Source: Clostridium chromiireducens (GTDB taxonomy: Bacteria > Bacillota > Clostridia > Clostridiales > Clostridiaceae). From it: a stretch of DNA of 64,000 bases. The translations under genes were made by a program, and so were the position numbers. The stretch spans positions 21,166 through 85,165 of the forward strand of contig NZ_MZGT01000016.1 in NCBI RefSeq assembly GCF_002029255.1, written 5' to 3'. The notes beneath the pieces were generated by a model, which had not been told where the DNA came from, ran no database searches, and saw nothing but the letters and a program-made list of their open reading frames with translations. Shown here piece by piece: positions 8,367-16,205 of the stretch; the stretch's first letter is position 1; each line of letters starts with the position of its first letter.

Positions 8367-8843
8367 CTATTTAGCTGCCTTCTCAGCATAAGAATTATCT
8401 ACTATCTTACTAAATTCAGGTCTTTGTGGCATTAAACTTGCATCATAATCTGAAATTATATCCATAAGTCTATTTAAATTTTCTTGTTTGATATCTGGTG
8501 TATGAGCTATTGCATCAATCTTCTTATAATTATCGATAACTGTCATAATTGTAGTCTTATCTGTTCCTGGAAAATATTCAATTATGCTATCTGCAACTTC
8601 TTCTGTACTATGGCTAAAGAACCACTCTTGTCCCTTATAAATCGCATTAGTAAATCCTTGAATAACCTGTGGGTTCTTATCCATATATGATTTTGTACTG
8701 AAAAAACAAGTATATGGAATTAAACCTGATTCTTCTCCAACTGATGCAAGAATATTTCCTGTTCCTTCTTTTTGAAGAGTAGATGCTGTTGGTTCAAAAA
8801 GTGCTACATAGTCTCCAGTACCACCTTTAAATGCTCGGTACAT
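8367..8843 (-). pseudogene. C-terminal half of ABC substrate-binding protein, cut by prophage
   Basis: Encodes the C-terminal lobe (FKGGTGDYVALFEPTASTLQ, split at 20: FKGGTGDYVALFEPTASTL) of an SsuA/TauA/ThiY-like periplasmic-binding-protein-fold lipoprotein. The open frame's first residues MYRA come from prophage DNA across attL; host sequence ends at 8834. The N-terminal half lies at 55,514-55,864 on the same strand. Joining them at AAATGC gives the continuous protein text AATAGAFKGGTGDY. Without signal peptide or N-lobe this fragment cannot serve transport. Confidence 0.9.
8829..8834. other. attL core of the prophage
   Basis: The hexamer AAATGC is shared with 55,514-55,519 and is the only identity at the junctions. 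Host sequence ...AGTACCACCTTT lies to its left and prophage sequence TCGGTACATAAAAAG to its right. A short core is usual for large serine recombinases. Inferred attP centre: GTAGCGCCC, core, TCGGTACAT. Confidence 0.85.
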
Positions 8844-8903
8844 AAAAAGACGATATTAGATAATTACATTTTACAAATTGATTTAAGAAATGAATTTAAA
8901 GAA

Positions 8904-9299
8904 TTGCCTGCTAGTACTATATCAGAAAATTTAATCAGGCTTAGAAAGTTATATAATATAACTCAAAAAGATTTATCACTTGCTACTAAAATTAATAAAT
9001 CCAATATATCCAAATATGAACGTGGAGAATTATTTCCCACTTGTGAAAACTCAAAAAGACTAGCTATTTTCTTTAATATTGGAAGCAAGTACTTTTTTGA
9101 TAGTTATTTAGAATCTATAGATAACTTTCAACAATATTTATCCACCTTACTTTATAAAAACATCCACATTAGTAAGAGTAAGCTGTGTAAATTGCTAGGT
9201 ATATCCAAAGGAACTTTATATAGGTATTATTATCAAAATGATATACCTTCTAGAAATTTATTTATTAAAATCGAGAAATATATTAATGAAAAGTTATGA
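8904..9299 (+). CDS. XRE-type helix-turn-helix protein next to attL
   Basis: About 131 aa. Residues 8-60 form an XRE HTH (ENLIRLRKLYNITQKDLSLA...ISKYERGELFP) and the last 40 residues look like a second HTH (ISKSKLCKLLGISKGTLYRYYY). The frame is open leftward across attL into host DNA, so a start inside the phage had to be chosen: TTG at 8904 with only a weak ribosome-binding site; the true start is uncertain. In the excised circle the gene would follow the integrase gene in the same orientation across attP. A role in integration control is possible but not shown. Confidence 0.55.
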   Translation: MPASTISENLIRLRKLYNITQKDLSLATKINKSNISKYERGELFPTCENSKRLAIFFNIGSKYFFDSYLESIDNFQQYLSTLLYKNIHISKSKLCKLLGISKGTLYRYYYQNDIPSRNLFIKIEKYINEKL

Positions 9300-9759
9300 T
9301 AAAGTTTACTGTATCGTTAAACATGTTAATGACTCTGATGCTAAAAACAAAGTTACAAGCACTATTGTTTACGATATCTGGCATTATTATTTCTTTCTTC
9401 GAAACGGCCGCTATTACGTAAAATCAAAACATGGAAATTCTAACACAAGATTATACTGATTTTTTTATATTTAAATATCAACAAGATAATAAAAACTAGA
9501 ATAGCTGCAAAGTTTCTTAATCTCTACTTTTTACAATTTATAAACCTCTTTCATATAAGTACCCACGATTTCTGGATTAGTTAATTTAACATTTATATGG
9601 ATTTTACTTGATTTATATAAATTTAAAACTTTTATGTGAAAAGTGTGGGGCATGCATTAAACTAGATTAACTAGATTTATCGCAAAAAATTTATTCTGTT
9701 TTAAAACATATTCATATCTAAGTTTTTATATAAATTAGCTATTATTTTTAATAACCCAA

Positions 9760-9787
9760 AAGAACCACACTATATAGTGTGGTTCTT
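9760..9787. terminator. Bidirectional terminator (perfect 28-bp palindrome)
   Basis: AAGAACCACACTA with TAGTGTGGTTCTT, followed on the plus strand by CTTTTTT and preceded by a short A-run. It separates the plus-strand XRE gene from the minus-strand MazF-like gene. The rest of 9,300-9,866 shows no convincing gene. Confidence 0.85.
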
Positions 9788-9866
9788 CTTTTTTAATTTA
9801 AATTTATTTTTTAGTCGCCGCTAAACGGCATTGTTTTTTATCATTAATATTATATGAAACCTTGTC

Positions 9867-10718
9867 TTATTTGTCAATACTGAAAATATATAATTCTTTA
9901 ATTTTAGAATTTACTTTATTTAATTGTTCTGGGGATAATCTTATCCCATCTAATACATCTGAACTGTATTTAGGATCAAATATTCTCATTTTGCTAATTG
10001 TTGTAATCTGACCAACAAGAGCCTTTGTCCCTAAGTTCATTCTTTCAAATTCTTTTAATATTTTTTCTGCATACTTTATTTTCATTTTATTTTTATTTAT
10101 CTCAATCGTCGACAGCTCAAGCTCAAGTTTTTCATTTAAACTATTCAGGTTCTTTTGTATCGCAAGTATAGCGTCCTCATCAACAACTTCCCCAGCACTT
10201 TTCTTATTCTTTATTATTTCTAATTGTACTGCTTGCTTGTCTATTTCTTGTTCTACTTCTGTAAGCATGTTTTGTAATTTTTCATTTTCCTCTTTAATTG
10301 TTTCTATTGCTAAATTAAGTTTATTTTCTACCAAAATATTTAATTCATTCCCTAAAGACACATCATATTTAGATAAATTATCTTCTGCTTTTTCAGTGCT
10401 AAGTGGTACTACAGTCACTACTCCAGAAGCTTGTGAATTATCATTATCTATAACTAGTGCATAGTGTAATCCTCCCTCCTCATTACCTATATTAAATCCA
10501 AAATTTACTTTTATTACATCTCCTCTAGCATACTCCTTTAATTTCTTAGGTGAAAATTTCTCTTCGAAATTTAGATATTTTATATAGTCTCTTATCCAAT
10601 AAGTTACCAATTCTGCTTTCTTACGAGCTCTATCATCTTTGTTACATATATTTTTTAAGTTATTCTTAAATTTTTCTATTTCCTGTTCTACAAAATCTAG
10701 CGTTTGCTTTTTATCCAT
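9867..10718 (-). CDS. PemK/MazF-family toxin-like protein with long coiled coil
   Basis: 283 aa. Residues about 60-115 carry the PemK/MazF fold signature (YARGDVIKVNFGFNIG, GGLHYALVIDND, VVTVVPLST). Toxins of this family cleave RNA. The C-terminal 150 residues are largely charged coiled coil (ENEKLQNMLTEVEQEIDKQA and later helices). ATG at 10718 follows AGGGGGA at 6 nt; longer starts lack a site. At this length it is well over twice a classical MazF, and no short antitoxin gene is adjacent, so it may be a solitary domain variant rather than a toxin-antitoxin pair. Confidence 0.7.
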   Translation of the reverse strand: MDKKQTLDFVEQEIEKFKNNLKNICNKDDRARKKAELVTYWIRDYIKYLNFEEKFSPKKLKEYARGDVIKVNFGFNIGNEEGGLHYALVIDNDNSQASGVVTVVPLSTEKAEDNLSKYDVSLGNELNILVENKLNLAIETIKEENEKLQNMLTEVEQEIDKQAVQLEIIKNKKSAGEVVDEDAILAIQKNLNSLNEKLELELSTIEINKNKMKIKYAEKILKEFERMNLGTKALVGQITTISKMRIFDPKYSSDVLDGIRLSPEQLNKVNSKIKELYIFSIDK

Positions 10719-11025
10719 TTTTTCCCCCTTTTTTGATACTATTCTATCATATATTTCACTTTCAAACAAACTCACCAAAACAGCATGTTTTCAGGGAGTA
10801 AATCTAAATTACCCGTAAATAATTACCTAAAAATACCTCCTTATGAATTTGAAGTCTTGTCCAAAAAAATATATTGAGTCATTTTTCTTAATTGTAAGTT
10901 TGTTATGAATATATTTGAATATGAGTTAAAAAGCATCGATAAAATGAATATTAAAATTTGCATATTTATTATCATGTTATAATTCAGGAATCTCTTATCT
11001 TACTCTCTACTAAATAAATAAAAGC

Positions 11026-11049
11026 AAGGGTCAACTAATTATTTCCCTT
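11026..11049 (-). terminator. Weak terminator after the lexA cassette
   Basis: A short AAGGG/CCCTT stem with a 14-nt loop lies just beyond the LexA gene; on the minus strand it is followed by TTGCTTTTATTTATTT. Few G/C pairs, so low certainty. The rest of 10,719-11,074 contains no visible gene. Confidence 0.35.
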
Positions 11050-11074
11050 ACTCTTAATATTAATAAATAGTATT

Positions 11075-11683
11075 TTATTTAAACGATCTAAATATCCCCA
11101 CTAACTTACCAATTATTTTGCAATCATATACTAATATAGGTTCCATTGTATCATTTTCAGGTTGAAGTCGTATGCAATCTTTTTCTTTGAAGAATCTTTT
11201 TATAGTAGCAGAATCCTCTATTAAAGCAGCTACTATATCTCCATTTCTAGCATTATCAGCTTTTTCTATTATAGCTAAGTCATTGTCTCTAATACCTGCA
11301 TTAACCATACTCTCTCCATATACTCTAAGCATAAATAGTTCTCTATCATGCTTTATATAGTCTAATGGTAGCTGAAAAGTATCTTCAATGTTTTCTTCAG
11401 CCAGTATTGGAGTGCCAGCTGTAATAGTTCCTATAATCGGAATTGATATTATTTCTTTTTTATGTATTGATAATGCTGATATTTCTAGGGCTCTTGGTTT
11501 TGATGGATCTCTTTTAACCATACCCTTTCTCTCCAGTCTCTTTAAATGACTATAAACTGTCGAAGTTGAGCGCAATGAAACAGCTTCGCATATTTCTCTT
11601 ATTGATGGTGGATAACCTTTATTTTCTGTATATGTCTTAAGATATTCATATATTTCTGATTGTTTAGTCATTATTTCTCTCAT
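11075..11683 (-). CDS. lexA: LexA repressor carried by the prophage
   Basis: About 202 aa, full LexA length. N-terminal winged HTH ([20 protein letters not shown]...[16 protein letters not shown]), then the self-cleavage site Ala-Gly (GTITAGTP, about residues 89-90), catalytic Ser in YGESMV (about 125) and catalytic Lys in ATIKRFF (about 162). LexA represses SOS genes until RecA-stimulated autocleavage. ATG at 11683 is preferred for spacing to AAGGGG; 11692 and 11668 are alternatives. Last gene of a three-gene operon headed by a promoter with two LexA-box-like sites, so autoregulation is expected. A complete LexA inside a prophage is unusual; host-like origin is possible. Confidence 0.93.
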   Translation of the reverse strand: MREIMTKQSEIYEYLKTYTENKGYPPSIREICEAVSLRSTSTVYSHLKRLERKGMVKRDPSKPRALEISALSIHKKEIISIPIIGTITAGTPILAEENIEDTFQLPLDYIKHDRELFMLRVYGESMVNAGIRDNDLAIIEKADNARNGDIVAALIEDSATIKRFFKEKDCIRLQPENDTMEPILVYDCKIIGKLVGIFRSFK

Positions 11684-11712
11684 AACACTCATCCCCTTTT
11701 GTTATTTTATTT

Positions 11713-12294
11713 CTAAGTGTGCCATGTTCCACACGTCTTACATCCACTACCTAATCCATGTATGCTACCACCATATGAATATCTATTAGCTACAGCTTCG
11801 TTATTACATATTGGACATATATAGGTAACTGTGCCTTCTGAAATTCCTGCTTCTTCAAAAGCTTTTTGTTCTGCCCAAAAACACTTCATCATTTCATCTA
11901 TAATCTTATTGGTAGGATGTTGAGGGTTTGTACATGTAATATGTTCCCCTAACTTACATTCAATACAACTAGACTGATACTTTATTGTATTATCATAATC
12001 CTTTTGATATAAACAATAAATTCCATCGCACTTATTATCATAAAAATCAAACAAATTTTTATAGGATTCCTTACATAAATAGTATTGATATGATTCCTCT
12101 TTATACTCATCATATAATCTATATTTAGGTAAGCAAATATCACTCAAATCTTCATCTACAATCACATCCTCTAAAATTATGTCTTCTTTTAATCCCTCTT
12201 CAATAAGTGCATCATCATAAAACTTTTTAACTTTGTGATGTCCACAAGTTTCACTTTTATCGCAATTAGTTGCGACACATCTAGAGTTCTCCAT
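11713..12294 (-). CDS. Cysteine-rich protein of unknown function in the lexA cassette
   Basis: 193 aa with 15 or more Cys. Putative metal sites: CVATNCDKSETCGHH at the N-terminus, CIECKLGEHITC in the middle and CPICNN...CKTCGTWH at the C-terminus, suggesting zinc ribbons. The centre is acidic and tyrosine-rich. No family recognised. Encoded between a small SOS-type gene and lexA in one operon, 21 bp upstream of the latter, so a DNA-damage-linked role is plausible but inferred from position only. Confidence 0.75.
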   Translation of the reverse strand: MENSRCVATNCDKSETCGHHKVKKFYDDALIEEGLKEDIILEDVIVDEDLSDICLPKYRLYDEYKEESYQYYLCKESYKNLFDFYDNKCDGIYCLYQKDYDNTIKYQSSCIECKLGEHITCTNPQHPTNKIIDEMMKCFWAEQKAFEEAGISEGTVTYICPICNNEAVANRYSYGGSIHGLGSGCKTCGTWHT

Positions 12295-12346
12295 AAAATC
12301 CTCTCCCCTTACAAAACATTAATTAGTAAATAAGTTATATACAAAA

Positions 12347-12607
12347 TCAAATCTTCCAAAGTATCCATCGACAATTCTCTATGTCATATTTGATTTCAAA
12401 CAATTTCTCTACACTATCTACCACAGCAGTACATTTATAAACCCATATTCTGTTACCACAGAGTTTTTCAATATCTGTGCTTATAATTTTAGCTATTTTA
12501 ATAACTTTTAATTTTTTATTTTCTTCAATTCTGAATCTTATAGGATTTATATTTCCATCATCTTTAAAATGAGCAATCATTTCAATTTCTTTAGCGACAA
12601 CTTTCAT
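12347..12607 (-). CDS. Small conserved protein at the head of the lexA operon
   Basis: 86 aa, soluble, mixed beta/alpha (KEIEMIAHFKDDGNINPIRF, AGNR-like CGNRIWVYKCTAVVD, FEIKYDIENCRWILWKI). From memory, similar small proteins accompany lexA and Y-family polymerase genes in clostridial SOS cassettes; no function is established. ATG at 12607 follows GAGGGGG. Directly downstream of the LexA-box promoter at 12,648-12,676. Confidence 0.75.
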   Translation of the reverse strand: MKVVAKEIEMIAHFKDDGNINPIRFRIEENKKLKVIKIAKIISTDIEKLCGNRIWVYKCTAVVDSVEKLFEIKYDIENCRWILWKI

Positions 12608-12626
12608 AATATACCCCCTCATACAC

Positions 12627-12638
12627 GAACATATATTC
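12627..12638 (-). promoter_or_regulatory. LexA-box-like site 2
   Basis: GAACATATATTC, one base from the palindrome GAACATATGTTC. It lies just after the -10 element of the lexA-cassette promoter, around the expected transcription start. Confidence 0.65.
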
Positions 12639-12647
12639 TATTTTTAT

Positions 12648-12676
12648 ATCATAACAAACATATGTTCCCTTGTAAA
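12648..12676 (-). promoter_or_regulatory. Promoter of the lexA cassette with LexA-box-like site 1 in its spacer
   Basis: On the minus strand TTTACA, 17-nt spacer, TATGAT. The spacer contains GAACATATGTTT (12,656-12,667), a LexA-box-like palindrome of the Firmicute GAAC-N4-GTTC type with one mismatch. Two sites 29 bp apart bracket the -10 element, an arrangement that predicts tight repression by LexA and SOS induction. Confidence 0.75.
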
Positions 12677-12825
12677 GATTTCAAAAGAATATTTGGAATA
12701 TAATAAAAGCTAGAATATTTAATCCTAGCTTTAACCCTATTAATATTTTTGCTTTTTTTAAACTTGGCAATATCCAAACATCATCAGCCATACTTGCTAT
12801 TTGTTGCTCAAATACTTGCTTATTT

Positions 12826-13440
12826 CTAATTTTCTAAATTGTTTATAGCGTATTGTGCTTCTTCTTCAGTAAATTTTTCACCTGCATCAGACACTAATTG
12901 GTCATGTATAGCGCTTCTGGACATATTCATTGTACTTTGATATGTCTTGGCTTTAGCTAACGCATTCTTTTTCCAATCTGCTTTTACATTATCTACAGCA
13001 TACTGTGCAGCTTCTTTAGGAAATTTTTCTCCAGCTTCTGATGTTAATTGCGCATATAAGCTTTTTTTAGATAAATTCATTTTGTTAGCATAAACATCAG
13101 CTTTTTTTAATGCTGATTGATATTCCTTAGGTACATTATCTTTTGTATCCTTTGCAGTATCCTTTGTTGTATCTTTTGCTTTATCTTGGCTGTCATTTGA
13201 CTTAGATGTATCTTTAGAAGTGTCTGTAGTTGTTGCAGTTGAACTTGATGCAGTATCCTTTAAATTATCGTTTTTCTTACTTCCACTAGATGCTGCTATT
13301 ATAATTACTATTAAGGCTATAAGTATAAACCACCATCTTAAATAAAATGGTTTTTTATTCTTTGCCCCACAGCTTGGACACGTTTTGGCGCTTTTAGCAA
13401 TTTCTTTCCCACAAGCTTTGCAATTTGTCATTTTTGACAT
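12826..13440 (-). CDS. Ltp-like membrane-anchored protein (possible superinfection exclusion)
   Basis: 204 aa. N-terminal zinc ribbon (CKACGKEIAKSAKTCPSCG), one membrane helix at about 33-50, a Ser/Thr/Asp/Lys-rich linker, and two Ltp repeats at about 105-150 and 155-202 (YQSALKKADVYANKMNLSKK and KNALAKAKTYQSTMNMSRSA). Ltp-domain lipoproteins of temperate phages block DNA injection by other phages, and related proteins occur widely in Clostridium. There is no lipobox; a membrane helix replaces it. Lies in the accessory block between lysis genes and lexA, fitting lysogenic conversion. GGGGGAA precedes the ATG. Confidence 0.75.
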   Translation of the reverse strand: MSKMTNCKACGKEIAKSAKTCPSCGAKNKKPFYLRWWFILIALIVIIIAASSGSKKNDNLKDTASSSTATTTDTSKDTSKSNDSQDKAKDTTKDTAKDTKDNVPKEYQSALKKADVYANKMNLSKKSLYAQLTSEAGEKFPKEAAQYAVDNVKADWKKNALAKAKTYQSTMNMSRSAIHDQLVSDAGEKFTEEEAQYAINNLEN

Positions 13441-13539
13441 TAATATTCCCCCTTAATTGTTATGTATATATTAAATTGTATACATTTTGGAAAACTTGTC
13501 AAATATAATTATTATATGAAATTTGTGAGGTATATAACT

Positions 13540-13617
13540 ATGCGATTCATTAGAATAGGTTTAATTGTTTTTCTGTCACTTTTACTTGCTGGGCAATTAA
13601 TTATAATATTCTTTTAA
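13540..13617 (+). CDS. Tiny hydrophobic peptide (25 aa)
   Basis: Reads MRFIRIGLIVFLSLLLAGQ then LIIIFF, one membrane segment with a basic N-terminus. GTGAGG lies 9 nt before the ATG at 13540; an in-frame ATG at 13516 would make it 33 aa. It is on the strand opposite to the flanking phage genes and is followed by the strong hairpin at 13,672-13,717. Size and charge resemble type I toxins or small membrane regulators, but no antisense RNA was identified. Confidence 0.45.
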   Translation: MRFIRIGLIVFLSLLLAGQLIIIFF

Positions 13618-13671
13618 TATTTGAATAATTCTACAGATAATGCCTATAATAAAAATATAGACATGATTCCC

Positions 13672-13717
13672 AAATAGAAATAGTATTTTATTGATCATCC
13701 AAATACTATTTCTATTT
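13672..13717. terminator. Strong bidirectional terminator between lysis and accessory genes
   Basis: Perfect 17-bp arms AAATAGAAATAGTATTT and AAATACTATTTCTATTT with a 12-nt loop. It ends the minus-strand lysis/tail transcript and any plus-strand transcript of the 25-aa peptide. A TTGAAT-18-TATAAT promoter-like pair (13,621-13,650, +) lies just before it. Confidence 0.8.
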
Positions 13718-13786
13718 TTATGCAAAAAAATAAAGGCCACAGGATTATTCCCATTCCCTTTGATACTCTTGTTATTAAATTATTTA

Positions 13787-14536
13787 TTACTTTTCTATTG
13801 AATAGAACCAACTACCTAAAATATTTTTCAATTTATTACACTTCTCTATAGGTAAAGTTTGAGTTTCAATCCAAACACCTTTTTCATTCCCTCTGAAGTA
13901 ACATTTTACATCATTAAAGTATCCTAAAACATAGTCAGCATCTACTCCATTAAATGAGTTATTGCCATGATACCCATTAGGTAAGTATTGAGTTACTACG
14001 TAACCATATTCTTGTATAGTTTCTAAACTAGATATTGTTTCTCCTGTAATTGCTTCAACTATTGCATTTGATATTTTTTCAGCGTTGAATTTATCACAGT
14101 CACCCTGATTAGTTACAAATCCCATCTCTAGTAATAAAGCAGGAGCATTAGTAGATCTTAATACATAAAAACTAGCTTCTTTCCATCCACGATTGTAATA
14201 ATTACAACTATCAGCAACTTTATTAACTATATTGCTTGCAATTGCTTTAGCACTAGAATTAGCAGTTGTATAAACTGTAACACCATTTGCTCCTGGATTT
14301 GTAAAACTATCCATATGCAAAGATATAAATAAATCTAAAGTTTGTGCATTTGCTAACGCTACTCTATTTGATAATTCATTTACATTTGTATCATAAGTAC
14401 AATTTACAACTGTATGCCCTAATGTTTTCAATTTCTCTATTAATAATTTCCCAACTGCTCTATTACCATCTGTTTCTGACATAATTCCAAAAGCACCACA
14501 ATTAAATGGATGCCCCATATCTATTCCTATAACCAT
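13787..14536 (-). CDS. N-acetylmuramoyl-L-alanine amidase (endolysin)
   Basis: 249 aa. Residues about 1-175 form an Amidase_3 domain with the zinc ligands visible in order: IDMGHP (His), the following Glu region, ISLHMDSF (His) and the catalytic Glu in LLEMGFVTN. It cleaves the amide between MurNAc and L-Ala, lysing the host at the end of the phage cycle. The C-terminal 60 residues (LPNGYHGNNSFNGVDADYVL...) are probably a small wall-binding domain. Start ATG at 14536 replaces a longer frame. Directly downstream of the holin gene; last gene of the late operon. Confidence 0.92.
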   Translation of the reverse strand: MVIGIDMGHPFNCGAFGIMSETDGNRAVGKLLIEKLKTLGHTVVNCTYDTNVNELSNRVALANAQTLDLFISLHMDSFTNPGANGVTVYTTANSSAKAIASNIVNKVADSCNYYNRGWKEASFYVLRSTNAPALLLEMGFVTNQGDCDKFNAEKISNAIVEAITGETISSLETIQEYGYVVTQYLPNGYHGNNSFNGVDADYVLGYFNDVKCYFRGNEKGVWIETQTLPIEKCNKLKNILGSWFYSIEK

Positions 14537-14596
14537 TTTTATCACTTCTTTCTTTATATAATAAAATAAAGAGTAACCATAAAGGCCACTCAAAAA

Positions 14597-15124
14597 TTAA
14601 GATTGTACTAAATTTCCATTCGCTACTGCTTGAATTGTTTGTATCTGTACTTTTAATGCATCTCTTTCAACTTGTAGTGCTGCTACTTCTACAGTTTGAT
14701 TAAGAGTTGCATCTGTTGAACTAACTTGCACATTAGTTAAAATTTGGTCACTTTCATTAGTTTCGCTTTCTTTATCACTTGAAGTTGCTTCGCTAACTGC
14801 TAAACTATCTTGACTATTTTCTGAAATAATTGAATTAACAGCTGTTGTTGAACCTTCTACTTTTACTTCTTCTGCTGAATTTATTGCTTGTACTGTTGTA
14901 TCCGCAACAACTTGGTCTGAAACTCCTTTTGTACTAGTATCAACTGTAATTCCTAACATTGTTAATATCGCAAACACTTGCAAAATTATATCTCCATAAT
15001 TGGTTGGTATAAAATTAGCTAATACATCTAATTTGCAAAGTTTTAAAAATACTATTACTGCACTAATCATTGCAATCCACCAATATTGATTTTTAATTCT
15101 AGATCTTAAATTCATAATAAACAT
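14597..15124 (-). CDS. Phage holin-like protein with long acidic tail
   Basis: 175 aa. The first 60 residues resemble phi LC3-type holins: basic start (LRSRIKNQYWW) and two hydrophobic segments (WIAMISAVIVFLKL, YGDIILQVFAILTMLGI), ending in TVDTSTKGVSD. Holins make membrane lesions that let the endolysin out. The remaining 100 residues are Ser/Thr/Glu-rich and unusual for this family, and the last part (LQVERDALKVQIQTIQAVA) could form a coiled coil. Encoded between the XhlA-like gene and the amidase gene. Confidence 0.8.
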   Translation of the reverse strand: MFIMNLRSRIKNQYWWIAMISAVIVFLKLCKLDVLANFIPTNYGDIILQVFAILTMLGITVDTSTKGVSDQVVADTTVQAINSAEEVKVEGSTTAVNSIISENSQDSLAVSEATSSDKESETNESDQILTNVQVSSTDATLNQTVEVAALQVERDALKVQIQTIQAVANGNLVQS

Positions 15125-15142
15125 TTTTACATTCCACCTTTT

Positions 15143-15454
15143 CTATTTTTTAATTAAATAAGTTACTGCTGCAGTAGCTACTACAACAATAATTGTTTTT
15201 ATTAATTCATTCCAATTTTGACCTGGTTTACTTTCTAATGCTTCTAATTTGTTAGCTATTATTTTTATACTATCTTTTATTTCATTAAGCATTTTAAATA
15301 GAGATTTAGTTCTATCTTCATTAACTGCTGAATTCCTTTCTGTTTCTGCCACTTTATCCTGTAATATCTCACATTTTTCTTCAAGCTTTGAAACTCTTTC
15401 ATCTACTTTTTCAAGCATTTTTGCTTGTACACAATTACTGCAATTCTCACTCAT
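15143..15454 (-). CDS. XhlA/BhlA-type phage lysis-associated protein
   Basis: 103 aa. Coiled-coil N-terminal 75 residues (KLEEKCEILQDKVAETERNS) followed by one C-terminal membrane helix (IKTIIVVVATAAVTYLIKK), the layout of haemolysin XhlA family proteins that assist holins. First gene of the lysis module; its ribosome-binding site is AGGTGG. Confidence 0.8.
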   Translation of the reverse strand: MSENCSNCVQAKMLEKVDERVSKLEEKCEILQDKVAETERNSAVNEDRTKSLFKMLNEIKDSIKIIANKLEALESKPGQNWNELIKTIIVVVATAAVTYLIKK

Positions 15455-15551
15455 GATCCACCACCTATTTCAAATTCAAAAAAACAAGCAATAAAAAAAC
15501 ACCCTAATTGGTGCTAATTAATTTCCTATTTTACTTCTAATATATAATTGT

Positions 15552-15752
15552 TTACTTAGTAGTAGTTTTAGATTGAATTAATTCATTAAGTTCACTTGAT
15601 TGCTCTAATGTTATTTTATTTCCTGCAACAAAAGCATCTATTGTTTCTATTACATTTTCCTTATCTGCTTCTAGAGTTCCTTCTGCTGCCTCTGCATTGA
15701 TTCTATTTGTTAATATTTTTGCTAATCTTAATTGAGTTGCTGTTGCTATCAT
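15552..15752 (-). CDS. Small phage protein of unknown function (66 aa)
   Basis: Soluble, helical, Ala/Glu-rich (LRLAKILTNRINAEAAEG, KITLEQSSELNELIQSK). No family recognised. Position between tail-fibre-linked and lysis genes matches where XkdX-like small proteins often sit. GGGAG lies a few bases before the ATG. Confidence 0.65.
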   Translation of the reverse strand: MIATATQLRLAKILTNRINAEAAEGTLEADKENVIETIDAFVAGNKITLEQSSELNELIQSKTTTK

Positions 15753-15770
15753 ATTACATACTCCCTTTCA

Positions 15771-16190
15771 TTAATTTAATAATTTATCTAATTCTGATTG
15801 TATAATTAAATCTTCTATTTTAGATATCAATTCAGTATTGTCGTTTGATAAATAATCTGATATATCTGAAACTCTAGTATTTAAATCTTTAATATTTTGA
15901 GTTTGTTGCTCAATAGACTTCAACTCTTCTTCAGTATAATATACTGGAACGAATACTTTATTATCTACATCTACAGAATATGATTTTATATTCTTAAATG
16001 TATTTACTAATGTACCATATTCTAATTCTACGAAATCTATTTCATCTATATCATGAGTTTTTAATTTATCATGAGTTTGCATGTCTTGTTCCTTAGTTGT
16101 AGATTCTACACAACCTTGCATTTCTGAAGTGATAGCTAATACCTCTCCAGTTTTTATTAAATAATAAATTTTTGCTGCTATTTGATTCAT
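15771..16190 (-). CDS. Tail-fibre-associated phage protein, unknown function (139 aa)
   Basis: Begins MNQIAAKIYYLIKTGEVLAI, similar in style to small proteins placed after tail fibre genes in Clostridium phages, with a coiled-coil C-terminus (IEQQTQNIKDLNTRVSDISD). Encoded 16 bp downstream of the fibre gene in the late operon. A chaperone or structural role is guessed from position only. Confidence 0.6.
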   Translation of the reverse strand: MNQIAAKIYYLIKTGEVLAITSEMQGCVESTTKEQDMQTHDKLKTHDIDEIDFVELEYGTLVNTFKNIKSYSVDVDNKVFVPVYYTEEELKSIEQQTQNIKDLNTRVSDISDYLSNDNTELISKIEDLIIQSELDKLLN

Positions 16191-16205
16191 AATTTATTTT
16201 CTCCT

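Noticed and set aside
9238..9459. 73-aa plus-strand frame overlapping the XRE gene end
   Set aside because: Overlaps the XRE coding sequence out of frame, no ribosome-binding site, no recognisable features.
12681..12791. 36-aa minus-strand hydrophobic frame after the Ltp-like gene
   Set aside because: No ribosome-binding site, and a terminator-like hairpin (AAGCTAG/CTAGCTT) lies within it.
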